Assembly: GCA_011330545.1 (NCBI GenBank)
Contig: DRQI01000244.1
Span: forward strand, 1 to 18,304
From: Flavobacteriia bacterium
Lineage (GTDB): Bacteria; Bacteroidota; Bacteroidia; Flavobacteriales; Flavobacteriaceae
Length of the DNA stretch: 18,304 nucleotides
Direction: 5' to 3'
The position numbers and the translations under genes were made by a program. The notes under the pieces are model-generated. The model made no database searches and had not been told where the DNA came from. It worked only from the letters and a program-made list of their open reading frames with translations. This document shows positions 8,215 to 16,778 of the stretch, in pieces; positions within the stretch are counted from its first letter, which is position 1; each line of letters opens with the position of its first letter.

Positions 8215-9319
8215 AGAGGTTTTTACAAAACGCGGCCTCAAGCAATTTGTAAAGTTCCCATTTGGTTTATACAAGGGCAACCCATATTGGGTACCGCCCA
8301 TTATAAAAGATGAATTGGCAGGATTTGATACTTCTAAAAACCCCGCTTTTAACAATGCCGAAGCCCGATTTTTTATAGCCTATAAAAATGATGAAATTGT
8401 CGGTAGGGTTGTTGCCATTATCAATTGGACGGAAATAAAACAACAAGGGTTGAAAAAAATGCGTTTCGGCTGGTTTGATGTTATTGACGATATTGCCGTA
8501 AGTAACGCCTTGCTAAATAAAGTTTATGAAATTGGCAAACAACATCAATTAGAATATATTGAAGGCCCGGTAGGGTTTACAAACTTAGATAAAGTAGGGG
8601 TTTTAACAGAAGGGTTTGACGAGTTAGGTACTATGATTACATGGTATAACCACCCGTATTACAAAGAACATTTAGAACAATTAGGCTTTGTAAAAGAAAA
8701 AGGATATTTAGAATTTCGCTTTCCGTTTAAAAATGTAAAGCCCGAATTTTTTAAAAAAGTAGTACAAATTATTAAAAAGCGCTATCAACTCAAGGCATTA
8801 AATTTTACAACCACAAAAGAGATTATGCCCTATGTTGACAGGATGTTTGACCTGTTTAATGAATCGTATGCCAAACTGTCTTCTTTTGTACCCGTTTCTG
8901 AAGCCCAAAAAGCCTATTTTAAAAAGAAGTATATCGGTTTTATAAATCCCGAGTACATCCAATTTGTAACCGATAAAGATGATAATCTGGTGGCTTTTGC
9001 CATCGTAATGCCTTCCTTTTCGGAGGCCTTGCAAAAAGCCAACGGCAGACTTTTTCCGTTTGGGATTTTTCACCTGTTAAAAGCAAAAAAGCACAGTAAA
9101 GACGTTATTTTTTACCTTATCGGAGTGCATCCTGACTATCAAAACAAAGGGGTACACGCCATTATCTTTGACCAATATTATGAGGTATTTACTAAAAAAG
9201 GAATTCAGCAGTGCATCAGGACACCCGAACTGGAAGATAATACGGCCATTCATCAGATTTGGAAAACTTTTAATCCTGAAATAAAAAAGAAGAGATGCAC
9301 GTATCGTAAAAATATTTAG
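8201..9319 (+). CDS. GNAT-type N-acetyltransferase, probably two tandem GNAT folds
   Basis: A 372-residue cytoplasmic protein. The C-terminal half has a GNAT acetyl-CoA binding motif, GVHPDYQNKGVHA (308-320), and ends with a segment (TPELEDNTAIHQIWKTF, 341-357) typical of the last GNAT strands. The N-terminal half also looks GNAT-like: VGRVVAIIN (67-75) resembles the strand before motif A and is followed by GPVGFTNLDKVGVLTEG (122-138). A degenerate first GNAT domain followed by a functional second one is therefore plausible. The opening VKFPFGLYKGNPYWVPP is a conserved start for this Bacteroidetes family. Its ATG lies 14 bases inside the barrel gene. The substrate is unknown. Confidence 0.72.
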   Translation: MITIKEVFTKRGLKQFVKFPFGLYKGNPYWVPPIIKDELAGFDTSKNPAFNNAEARFFIAYKNDEIVGRVVAIINWTEIKQQGLKKMRFGWFDVIDDIAVSNALLNKVYEIGKQHQLEYIEGPVGFTNLDKVGVLTEGFDELGTMITWYNHPYYKEHLEQLGFVKEKGYLEFRFPFKNVKPEFFKKVVQIIKKRYQLKALNFTTTKEIMPYVDRMFDLFNESYAKLSSFVPVSEAQKAYFKKKYIGFINPEYIQFVTDKDDNLVAFAIVMPSFSEALQKANGRLFPFGIFHLLKAKKHSKDVIFYLIGVHPDYQNKGVHAIIFDQYYEVFTKKGIQQCIRTPELEDNTAIHQIWKTFNPEIKKKRCTYRKNI

Positions 9320-9337
9320 TTATAAATGTGCTATGCT

Positions 9338-9411
9338 CATTTTAGTGGGTAAAAATAGAAATTGCAAAAAACTGAATGTATGAGTAACGTTTTTCATCCA
9401 CTTTTAAAATG
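9338..9411. repeat. Imperfect inverted repeat in the GNAT-mltG gap
   Basis: The arm CATTTTAGTGG (9338-9348) faces CCACTTTTAAAATG (9398-9411), which pairs with it apart from three extra bases. The arms are about 50 bases apart in AT-rich sequence, so chance is a real possibility. The remainder of the gap from 9320 to the promoter at 9463 shows no gene. Confidence 0.25.
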
Positions 9412-9462
9412 TAGTTTTACCCTTAAAAAACCGTATTTTTGAGATTTGATGATTATTTGTTA

Positions 9463-9494
9463 TTTGTGTTTTGAAATTTAAGCCACTACTTTTG
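9463..9494 (+). promoter_or_regulatory. Bacteroidetes-type promoter for mltG
   Basis: TTTG (9463-9466) is followed after 20 bases by TACTTTTG (9487-9494), an exact match to the -33/-7 pattern TTTG-N~19-TAnnTTTG of the Bacteroidetes primary sigma factor. Transcription would start near 9500 and leave an mltG leader of about 160 bases that contains the hairpin repeat at 9517-9645. Confidence 0.65.
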
Positions 9495-9516
9495 GCATAT
9501 AGGCTTATAAATAAAC

Positions 9517-9645
9517 TACCTCGATGCAATCATACGAGGTATTAAACGGAGTTTGCTACGCAAACATCATGAATTCCGACCCAAGGGTCGGGGAATTAAA
9601 CCACATCTTCTCGTCCGCCGAAGCGGAACGCGAAGGAGGATTAAA
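9517..9645. repeat. REP-like element of four consecutive hairpins
   Basis: Four inverted repeats follow one another. Hairpin 1 has TACCTCG (9517-9523) and CGAGGTA (9535-9541) with an inner ATG/CAT pair. Hairpin 2 is GTTTGC/GCAAAC (9551-9556, 9560-9565). Hairpin 3 is CCGACCC-AA-GGGTCGG (9576-9591) flanked by AATT on both sides. Hairpin 4 is TCCGC-CGAA-GCGGA (9614-9627) extended by CTTCTCG/CGCGAAG with one mismatch. ATTAAA follows hairpins 1, 3 and 4. The segment is clearly richer in GC than the surrounding intergenic DNA. This resembles REP/RAYT-type (IS200/IS605-related) intergenic elements of Bacteroidetes, but only one copy is in this window, so the repeat status is inferred. It lies wholly between the promoter and the start of mltG. 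Confidence 0.65.
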
Positions 9646-9662
9646 GAGTTATTATACGTACA

Positions 9663-10691
9663 ATGAAAAAAATTATATTGATAATACTAAGTGCCGCCGC
9701 CATCATAGGAGGTGTTATCGGATATAGCTATTACGCCAAAATATACGCTCCTAGTGTGATTGAAAATACCGATATTTTTATTCCTAGAAATGCCACTTTT
9801 GAAGAAGTAACCCAACTTATTGAGCCCCATATCAAAAATAAAAATGGTTTCGATTGGGTGGCACAACAGAAGAAATATCCCACTATGATAAAACCCGGAA
9901 AATATACCATCACCAAAGGGATGAACAATAATGAACTGATAAATTTACTGCGCAGTGGCAGGCAAACTCCCGTAAAGGTGACCTTTAACAATCAAGATAC
10001 GTTAGAAAAACTGGCGGGTAGGATTGCCGAACAAATCAGTGCCGATTCTACCGAAATAGTAGAAGCCGTTTTAGATACCGGTTTTCTCAAAAAAAATAAC
10101 TTTACCAAAGCCAATGTCTTAGGTATGTTTATTCCGAATTCTTACGAATTTTATTGGACAACCTCTGCCGAGCAATTCAGAGACCGGATGTTAAAAGAAT
10201 ACCATCGCTTTTGGAATACCTCTCGCCAACAAAAAGCAACAGCATTACAACTCTCAAAAAATGAGGTGATGACACTGGCATCTATCGTACAAAAAGAAAC
10301 CGCCAAGGTAAGTGAACGCCCTCTCGTTGCCGGATTATACTTAAACAGGCTCAGAGACCATTGGGCCTTACAAGCCGATCCTACCATTATCTATATTTTA
10401 AAACAGAAACACGGACAAGATTATGAAGTAAAAAGGGTATTGGATAATGATTTAAAAATAGATTCGCCCTACAACACTTATCAAAACACAGGGTTACCGC
10501 CATCATTAATAGCCATGCCCGATATTTCATCTATCGATGCCGTATTGAACCCTAAAAACCACGAATACTATTATATGTGTGCCAGTGTTACCAATATCGG
10601 TTCGCACGAATTTGCCAGAACCTTGGCACAACACAATCAAAATGCCATCAAATATCAAAAATGGTTAAGCAAACAAGGTATTAACAGGTAA
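9663..10691 (+). CDS. mltG: Endolytic murein transglycosylase MltG (YceG-like)
   Basis: A 342-residue inner-membrane enzyme that cleaves nascent peptidoglycan strands and so sets glycan length. One N-terminal anchor helix (about 4-24) precedes a LysM-like region (NATFEEVTQLI, 43-53) and the YceG catalytic domain. The catalytic glutamate is Glu212 in ASIVQKETA; other family blocks are IPNSYEFYW (157-165), LQADPT (236-241) and SPYNTYQNTGLPPSLIAMP (268-286). The length is normal for the family. The ATG at 9663 lies directly after the REP-like leader; the AGGAGG at 9635-9640 belongs to that repeat and is too far upstream to act as its ribosome binding site. The next gene begins four bases after the stop, so the two form an operon. 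Confidence 0.95.
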   Translation: MKKIILIILSAAAIIGGVIGYSYYAKIYAPSVIENTDIFIPRNATFEEVTQLIEPHIKNKNGFDWVAQQKKYPTMIKPGKYTITKGMNNNELINLLRSGRQTPVKVTFNNQDTLEKLAGRIAEQISADSTEIVEAVLDTGFLKKNNFTKANVLGMFIPNSYEFYWTTSAEQFRDRMLKEYHRFWNTSRQQKATALQLSKNEVMTLASIVQKETAKVSERPLVAGLYLNRLRDHWALQADPTIIYILKQKHGQDYEVKRVLDNDLKIDSPYNTYQNTGLPPSLIAMPDISSIDAVLNPKNHEYYYMCASVTNIGSHEFARTLAQHNQNAIKYQKWLSKQGINR

Positions 10692-10695
10692 GTTT

Positions 10696-11628
10696 ATGAA
10701 GAAGATACTGCCTTCAATAAAAAAAATAGTACTTAGTACACTCTTGATTGCTTGTACTTTTCAGTTGGCGGCACAACAAACAGGTTCTTTTTGGCAACAA
10801 TCAGACACCTTAAACAAACAGCGCAGAAAAGCCGTCTATATCACAGAAGCTGCTGCCGCAACAATTACGCTAATAGGGTTGAACCAATTGTGGTACGCCG
10901 ATTTTAAACGATCATCATTTCATACGGTCAATGACAATAGTGAGTGGCTGCAAATGGACAAAGCGGGCCATGTAATAAGTTCGTATTATATAGGCAAAAT
11001 GGGAATGAGTGTACTCGATTGGGCAGGCGAAAGTAAAAAAAATCAACTCATTTACGGAGCTACTTTAGGCTTTGCCTTTTTAAGTGCCGTTGAAGTATTG
11101 GATGGTTTTTCTGAACGATGGGGCTTTTCTGTGGGCGATATCGCAGCCAATGCCACCGGTACGGGTTTGCTCATCGGGCAAGAGTTATTATGGGACGAAC
11201 AGCGTATACAATTAAAATATTCGTTTCATACAACGCCCTACCCTAATAGAAGGCCTGATTTACTGGGCGAAAATTTCTTAGAACAAACCATAAAAGATTA
11301 CAATGGGCAAACGTATTGGCTATCAGCTAATTTATGGTCATTTAATAAAACAAGTAAAATACCTAAATGGTTAAATATCGCTTTTGGCTACGGGGCAGAA
11401 GGAATGATTTCTGCCGATGAAGATATTTTTATCAACACTATTTTCTTGCCCGAACGAAAAAGATTCAGGCAATATTATGTGAGCCTTGATATTGACCTTA
11501 CCAAAATAAAAACGCGTTCTAAACTGCTGAAAACAGTATTTTCTACAATCAATTTTATCAAGATTCCGGCGCCAACTTTCGAAATTACTTCGAAAGGTAC
11601 AAGCAAATTTCACCTATTATATTTTTAA
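10696..11628 (+). CDS. DUF2279 family exported protein
   Basis: A 310-residue protein with an N-terminal signal segment (IKKIVLSTLLIACTFQLAAQ, residues 8-27); no lipobox cysteine stands at the cleavage site. The core motif MDKAGHVISSYYIGKMG (about 86-102) and the following hydrophobic stretch (YGATLGFAFLSAVEVLDGF) match DUF2279, a YfiM-related family of predicted periplasmic or envelope proteins whose biochemical role is unknown. The C-terminal part has alternating strands and ends FHLLYF, a terminal aromatic as in outer-membrane proteins, so an outer-membrane location is possible. It sits four bases downstream of mltG and is probably co-transcribed, which hints at a cell-wall link. Confidence 0.75.
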   Translation: MKKILPSIKKIVLSTLLIACTFQLAAQQTGSFWQQSDTLNKQRRKAVYITEAAAATITLIGLNQLWYADFKRSSFHTVNDNSEWLQMDKAGHVISSYYIGKMGMSVLDWAGESKKNQLIYGATLGFAFLSAVEVLDGFSERWGFSVGDIAANATGTGLLIGQELLWDEQRIQLKYSFHTTPYPNRRPDLLGENFLEQTIKDYNGQTYWLSANLWSFNKTSKIPKWLNIAFGYGAEGMISADEDIFINTIFLPERKRFRQYYVSLDIDLTKIKTRSKLLKTVFSTINFIKIPAPTFEITSKGTSKFHLLYF

Positions 11629-11666
11629 ATTGCTGAATTACAGTTAGTTAATTTTTTATTAAAAAG

Positions 11667-11697
11667 TGTGCTATTTATAAAAAGAGTTGTATATTTG
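11667..11697 (+). promoter_or_regulatory. Bacteroidetes-type promoter for the lysozyme-fold gene
   Basis: TATATTTG (11690-11697) matches the -7 consensus TAnnTTTG exactly. TGTG (11667-11670) stands 19 bases upstream in the -33 position, one base off TTTG. It lies 46 bases before the GTG start at 11744. Confidence 0.55.
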
Positions 11698-11743
11698 CAC
11701 GCTAAATTTAAACACATCTAATGTGCTTTAAAGACTATCAAAA

Positions 11744-12367
11744 GTGAAAAAGAAACTACTTAAACTATCTGTCATAGTTATGGTACTGTATACTATAACT
11801 ACCAGTTTTTCTAGTTGGAATAAATATACTGTTAAGTATAACGTACCTAGTGTCAATGCTATTGCCACGGTACCCCTAGAAAAAGAAACGCTTACAACAT
11901 ACAACTTTCCTTATGTAGGAAAATCGTATGTAGGATTTAAAGAAGCCCTAGCTTTTAAAGAATCTCAAGGTAACTATAATAGAATCAATACCTTAGGTTA
12001 TTTAGGAAAGTATCAATTTGGGAAATCTACCTTAAAAAGATTTAAAATTTACAATACTATTGACTTTTTAAAAGACCCTTCCTTGCAAGAGGATGCGTTC
12101 TTAGCCCTGTGTTCTGTAAATAAATGGATCTTAAAACGAGACATTAAACGCAGCGTAGGAAAAAAAATCAATGGCATTAGAATTACTGAATCGGGTATTT
12201 TGGCTGCTGCACACTTAGCAGGAGCAGGAAGTGTTAAAAAATATTTGCGCAGTAACGGCAATATCAACTTTAGTGATGCTTACGGAACAAGTATTGAGCA
12301 ATACATGAAAAAATTTGCCGGATATGATACTTCTTTTGTAGAAGCGAATAGAAAACCTGTATTTTAA
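11744..12367 (+). CDS. Exported lysozyme-fold (transglycosylase-like) protein
   Basis: A 207-residue protein with a basic, hydrophobic N-terminus (KKKLLKLSVIVMVLYTITT) that should direct export. FKEALAFKESQGNYNRINT (65-83) followed by GYLGKYQFGKSTL (85-97) is the pattern of lysozyme-like goose/SLT transglycosylase domains: Glu73 would be the catalytic acid and GxYQF the substrate-groove motif. GILAAAHLAGAGSVKKYL (151-168) is the helix expected near the end of that fold. A role in peptidoglycan remodelling is inferred. The start is GTG at 11744, the only in-frame start that keeps the lysine-rich n-region; Met13 is an alternative. An eight-codon ORF (11721-11747) overlaps this start by four bases. 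Confidence 0.7.
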   Translation: MKKKLLKLSVIVMVLYTITTSFSSWNKYTVKYNVPSVNAIATVPLEKETLTTYNFPYVGKSYVGFKEALAFKESQGNYNRINTLGYLGKYQFGKSTLKRFKIYNTIDFLKDPSLQEDAFLALCSVNKWILKRDIKRSVGKKINGIRITESGILAAAHLAGAGSVKKYLRSNGNINFSDAYGTSIEQYMKKFAGYDTSFVEANRKPVF

Positions 12368-12381
12368 CCATTGCTATTGTC

Positions 12382-12411
12382 TTTGTTTAGAATAAAATAA
12401 TCATACCTTCG
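12382..12411 (+). promoter_or_regulatory. Candidate promoter upstream of ywbE
   Basis: TTTG (12382-12385), an 18-base spacer and TACCTTCG (12404-12411) fit the Bacteroidetes pattern with one change (TTCG for TTTG). The -7 element overlaps the left arm of the inverted repeat at 12405-12453. The leader before ywbE would be about 120 bases. Confidence 0.45.
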
Positions 12412-12453
12412 CAATTATCATTAGGGCTTTTGCCCAATTCCAATTGCGAAGGT
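12405..12453. repeat. Twelve-base perfect inverted repeat with a nested hairpin
   Basis: ACCTTCGCAATT (12405-12416) is mirrored by AATTGCGAAGGT (12442-12453). Between them GGGC-TTTT-GCCC (12424-12435) forms its own small hairpin, so the RNA could fold into a long nested structure. It could be a leader structure for ywbE, an operator over the promoter, or the terminator of the upstream gene, although no uninterrupted T-run follows the right arm. In the rest of the 173-base gap I see nothing more. Confidence 0.6.
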
Positions 12454-12540
12454 GCGATTCTAATTTTTAAAGAAGAATACTAATAGTAAATACACTGAAG
12501 TTTTGATATTTTAAACCTGTACCCATAAAAAAAGACACTT

Positions 12541-12744
12541 ATGAAATCAGAAACTTTGGATGGCCGAAATAGAAGTGATATTACAATTGGCCAATTTGTA
12601 AAAATTGTACTCAAAAAAGACCAACGCAGTGACAAATTAACCGAGGGAACCGTAAAGAGAATCCTTACCAACTCTAAACGCCATCCTCATGGTATAAAAG
12701 TTGAGCTGCAATCAGGGCTCGTAGGCCGTGTAAAAGAATTTTAA
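12541..12744 (+). CDS. ywbE: YwbE family protein
   Basis: A 67-residue cytoplasmic protein covering the whole YwbE (DUF2196) family: DGRNRSDITIGQFVKIVLKK (8-27), DQRSDKLTEGTVKRILTNS (28-46) and HPHGIKVELQSGLVGRVKE (48-66). The HPHGIKV block and the closing G-RV are the strongest family marks. The protein is basic and small-beta-barrel-like; its function is unknown. It is a stand-alone gene with a long leader holding the nested inverted repeat. After the stop, a weak AGAAAA/TTTTCT hairpin (12745-12761) and a run of eight T (12773-12780) may end its transcript. Confidence 0.88.
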   Translation: MKSETLDGRNRSDITIGQFVKIVLKKDQRSDKLTEGTVKRILTNSKRHPHGIKVELQSGLVGRVKEF

Positions 12745-12812
12745 AGAAAAATCGCTTTTCTAAATAAAATGCTTTTTTTTACGTTTAGTACCTATAATCT
12801 AACAAAAACAAA

Positions 12813-13349
12813 ATGAAAACATTAAAAGCTATAATTACTATATGTATTGTACTCGTTATTTTTTCTTGTGACAATACAGAAAGTACCCCAATTGATACCA
12901 ATGCCCAAGAAAATGACCTTGTCGGAACGTGGTCTTTGACAGAAATTACGCAAGACGGTACGGTAACCACAAATGTGCAAGGCGTACCTGTAAATGCCAA
13001 TTACACTTCTTTTGGTAAAAATATTGATGCTCAAGTGACATTTTCACAAAATCCGAATAATTTTTCAAGTTCGGGTACATTTACCAGTGTTATTACCATT
13101 ACCTTAGTAGGCCAGGCAACTACGAGAGAGGTTCCCATCGTTATCGATGATGTTTTAAGTCAAGGTACTTGGCAAGTAGACCAAGGTGTTATTACCTTAA
13201 GCCAAAACAACGAAACACAAACGGTAAATATTACAGAGTTGACAGATACTAGTTTGAAATTCGAACTAGAATTACAACAAGATGTTGTAATTCAGGGAGT
13301 TAATAGTACGGTTCAAACGCTAGCCAAATTATCGTTTCTAAAACAATAA
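12813..13349 (+). CDS. Lipoprotein with a lipocalin-like domain
   Basis: A 178-residue lipoprotein. Residues 1-19 form a type II signal peptide with lipobox VIFSC; Cys19 would be lipidated, and DNTESTPID follows as a short acidic linker typical of Bacteroidetes lipoproteins. LVGTWSLTEI (36-45) is the characteristic first strand of the lipocalin-like family in this phylum, followed by repeated Thr/Val-rich strands with few charged residues to the end. Ligand and role are unknown. It lies between ywbE and pyrG with separate intergenic spaces (68 and 66 bases), and pyrG has its own promoter, so it is probably transcribed alone. Confidence 0.78.
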   Translation: MKTLKAIITICIVLVIFSCDNTESTPIDTNAQENDLVGTWSLTEITQDGTVTTNVQGVPVNANYTSFGKNIDAQVTFSQNPNNFSSSGTFTSVITITLVGQATTREVPIVIDDVLSQGTWQVDQGVITLSQNNETQTVNITELTDTSLKFELELQQDVVIQGVNSTVQTLAKLSFLKQ

Positions 13350-13367
13350 GTATTTTTCATTTTTTCA

Positions 13368-13398
13368 TTTGTTAAAACATTTAGAGTTTGTACTTTTG
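13368..13398 (+). promoter_or_regulatory. Bacteroidetes-type promoter for pyrG
   Basis: TTTG (13368-13371), a 19-base spacer and TACTTTTG (13391-13398) match the -33/-7 consensus exactly. The ATG of pyrG is 17 bases after the -7 element, so the leader is very short and leaves little room for attenuation in the transcript. Confidence 0.75.
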
Positions 13399-13412
13399 GC
13401 AAAACCAACTAG

Positions 13413-15052
<1,640 letters not shown>

Positions 15053-15069
15053 AAAAATACAGGTAATTT

Positions 15070-15645
15070 TTATTGAGGTTTTACCCAAGCCCTTCCTTTA
15101 AAAGCATCGTCAACAGGTGTATTAAAAACATGGTTAAAGTAGTTGCTCATGGTTTTTACCCCTATTCCGGCAATGACGCCTAAAATATTATTTTCGGTAT
15201 ATCCGGCCGCTAGAAAGTGATTGATATCTTCTTGAGAAGGATTTCCCCGTTTTGCGGTCATTGCCCTGGTAAATAAGCTCAACGCTTTAAGTTTAGCATC
15301 AGGTACTTCGGTATTATTTCTAATGGCATCGGTTACCTCAGTTGGCACATTGGTCATTTTATCACCTACAAAACTGTGTGCTGCCATGCAATATTCGCAA
15401 TTATTCTCAAAAGCCACCGATAAAAATACCACTTCTTGCTCAGGAGGCGTAAAACCCGAATTTTCCCTAAAGGTATTATAAGCAGCGCTATACGCATCTA
15501 ATAAGGCCGGGTTATTTGCCATTAAATTGTACATATTCGGCACCATCCCTAATTTATTTTTAGTGTTTTGCATGATTTCACTCGAAATCGGGTTGGCATT
15601 TTCAATTGTTTTTGCCTCTAAAGACAAGGATTTTAATGTGTTCAT
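15070..15645 (-). CDS. Carboxymuconolactone decarboxylase / AhpD-like peroxidase family protein
   Basis: A 191-residue all-helical protein of the CMD/AhpD superfamily. NNCEYCMAAHSFVGDKM (81-97) contains the redox pair Cys83-x-x-Cys86 and His90, the arrangement of AhpD-type alkylhydroperoxidases. A preceding LGMVPNMYNLMANNPALLDAY segment (32-52) is typical of the peroxidase-related branch. It probably reduces peroxides or other reactive species in the cytoplasm; the partner reductant is unknown. It follows the membrane-protein gene by 40 bases on the same strand and is probably its operon partner under the TetR palindrome at 16100. It ends at the shared hairpin with pyrG. Confidence 0.85.
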   Translation of the reverse strand: MNTLKSLSLEAKTIENANPISSEIMQNTKNKLGMVPNMYNLMANNPALLDAYSAAYNTFRENSGFTPPEQEVVFLSVAFENNCEYCMAAHSFVGDKMTNVPTEVTDAIRNNTEVPDAKLKALSLFTRAMTAKRGNPSQEDINHFLAAGYTENNILGVIAGIGVKTMSNYFNHVFNTPVDDAFKGRAWVKPQ

Positions 15646-15685
15646 AGTAATAATATATTAAATTAAATGATTGTTAAACTTATTG

Positions 15686-16069
15686 TTATTTTGATTTTAT
15701 ATGAATACTTAAATAGTACGCGAACCCTAAGGCAAATAAGAAATGTAAGGTTGAAAATAGGTAGCCAAATGAATTCATCACGCCGGTATAGGCTCCCTTA
15801 AATGTTAAAAAGCAATCAATTATATGGAATAGTAAGTTAGCTATTAGTATTGCTTTCACGCCTGCTGAGTATATGTCGAGATTACGACTAAAATAACTTA
15901 AAACACCAAATGACAACAACAGAGAACCAACGGTACTCGCCATCAATAAGCCGTCTGCATCTAAATTTACATCTAACATTTTAAAAATAAACAAAGGCAT
16001 GAGCAACATTCCGGTTCCGAACGGAATAAACATAAGGGCATTGACAAGGAAAAAAGATTTGAGTTTCAT
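15686..16069 (-). CDS. Four-helix inner-membrane protein of unknown function
   Basis: A 127-residue hydrophobic protein with about four membrane helices: roughly 6-30 (FLVNALMFIPFGTGMLLMP), 42-60, 70-90 (VKAILIANLLFHIIDCFL) and 98-122 (FGYLFSTLHFLFALGFAYYL), ending KSK. I do not recognise the family with confidence; similar small four-helix proteins often sit beside redox genes or TetR regulators. It starts 30 bases downstream of the palindrome at 16100-16115 and is followed by the AhpD-like gene, so both are likely targets of the neighbouring TetR protein. Confidence 0.7.
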   Translation of the reverse strand: MKLKSFFLVNALMFIPFGTGMLLMPLFIFKMLDVNLDADGLLMASTVGSLLLSFGVLSYFSRNLDIYSAGVKAILIANLLFHIIDCFLTFKGAYTGVMNSFGYLFSTLHFLFALGFAYYLSIHIKSK

Positions 16070-16099
16070 AATATGACTGTTTTAGTGTTACCTATTTAT

Positions 16100-16115
16100 C
16101 TAAGCAATTGCTTAG
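16100..16115. promoter_or_regulatory. TetR-type operator, copy 1
   Basis: CTAAGCAATTGCTTAG is a perfect 16-base palindrome with no loop, suited to a dimeric DNA-binding protein and not to an RNA hairpin. It lies 30 bases before the membrane-protein ATG and just after the TetR gene stop. A copy with one base changed stands in front of the TetR gene. Confidence 0.7.
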
Positions 16116-16133
16116 TATTGAATTAAAAAAATA

Positions 16134-16694
16134 TTACAGGTTTACAAATACCTCTTCTATAAAATCATTCAATTGTTCTTTTCCTAACATTCTTGATGCT
16201 ACAGACACCCCTTGTAAAGCAACAATTAAATAGTTTGCTTGTTTCTCTATCAGTTGCTCATTTTTGTTTTTGTCTGTAGCCAATATTTTCTTAAATATAT
16301 TTCTGATTCTTGTTGCAAATTGGGCAATCTCAGCAATAAAAATTTCGTTGCCTTCTATTTCATTGACTGAATTCGTTAGCAGGCAACCTTTATAGGTTCC
16401 GTTTTCTTTTGAGTATTCTAAAAAATCATAAAAATATTTTTTAATACTTTCAACGCCGTTTTCAGAATTGTTTAAATCTTCCAACATAGCATGGTATAAT
16501 TTTTTTTTATAAAATTGTAAACTTTTTAAAAAAACGCCATCCTTATCCTTAAAGCTCGCGTAAATAGAAAACTGATTGATTCCCATCTCTTTTTCAAGCA
16601 TACGCACTGAAGTAGCTTTGTACCCATTTTTCCAAAAGGTATACATTGCTTTTTCTATAACTTCATCTTCTGAATATGATTTCTTTCTGGGCAT
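16134..16694 (-). CDS. TetR/AcrR family transcriptional regulator
   Basis: A 186-residue regulator. The N-terminal helix-turn-helix spans about 8-55: EDEVIEKAMYTFWKNGY, then TSVRMLEKEMGINQFSIYASF, where INQFSIYASF is the recognition helix with the usual Tyr. The C-terminal part (60-186) is helical and variable, as expected for the ligand-binding and dimer domain; GTYKGCLLTNSVNE (118-131) contains the GCL/N motif of the TetR_C branch that often senses small reactive compounds. A palindrome 22 bases upstream of the ATG overlaps the putative -7 element, and a second copy precedes the downstream membrane-protein gene, so the protein probably represses itself and that pair. Confidence 0.9.
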   Translation of the reverse strand: MPRKKSYSEDEVIEKAMYTFWKNGYKATSVRMLEKEMGINQFSIYASFKDKDGVFLKSLQFYKKKLYHAMLEDLNNSENGVESIKKYFYDFLEYSKENGTYKGCLLTNSVNEIEGNEIFIAEIAQFATRIRNIFKKILATDKNKNEQLIEKQANYLIVALQGVSVASRMLGKEQLNDFIEEVFVNL

Positions 16695-16710
16695 ACTTTA
16701 AATTCGTTTT

Positions 16711-16718
16711 CAAAACTA
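16711..16718 (-). promoter_or_regulatory. Putative -7 element of the TetR gene
   Basis: On the minus strand TAGTTTTG matches TAnnTTTG and lies 17 bases before the ATG. Its first three bases overlap the operator at 16716-16731. No TTG is seen at the -33 distance. Confidence 0.45.
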
Positions 16719-16731
16719 AGCAATTGCTTTG
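16716..16731. promoter_or_regulatory. TetR-type operator, copy 2
   Basis: CTAAGCAATTGCTTTG differs by one base from copy 1 and keeps the perfect 12-base core AAGCAATTGCTT (16718-16729). It covers the spacer and the edge of the putative TetR -7 element, the classic position for autorepression. Confidence 0.7.
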
Positions 16732-16778
16732 ATATAGTCGCTAAAAATTTCGATGTATTACAAAACCGTTAAAGAAAC

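Noticed and set aside
9517..9645. CRISPR array or structured riboswitch
   Set aside because: The four hairpins differ in sequence, so there are no direct repeats with spacers, and they do not match any riboswitch I can recognise.
9524..9727. Plus-strand open frame of 67 codons across the hairpin repeat
   Set aside because: Its codons translate the palindromic repeat and then run into mltG in another frame; its composition follows the hairpins, so it is a chance frame.
12405..12453. Invertible promoter switch based on the 12-base inverted repeat
   Set aside because: The span is under 50 bases and no recombinase gene is nearby; a hairpin or operator is simpler.
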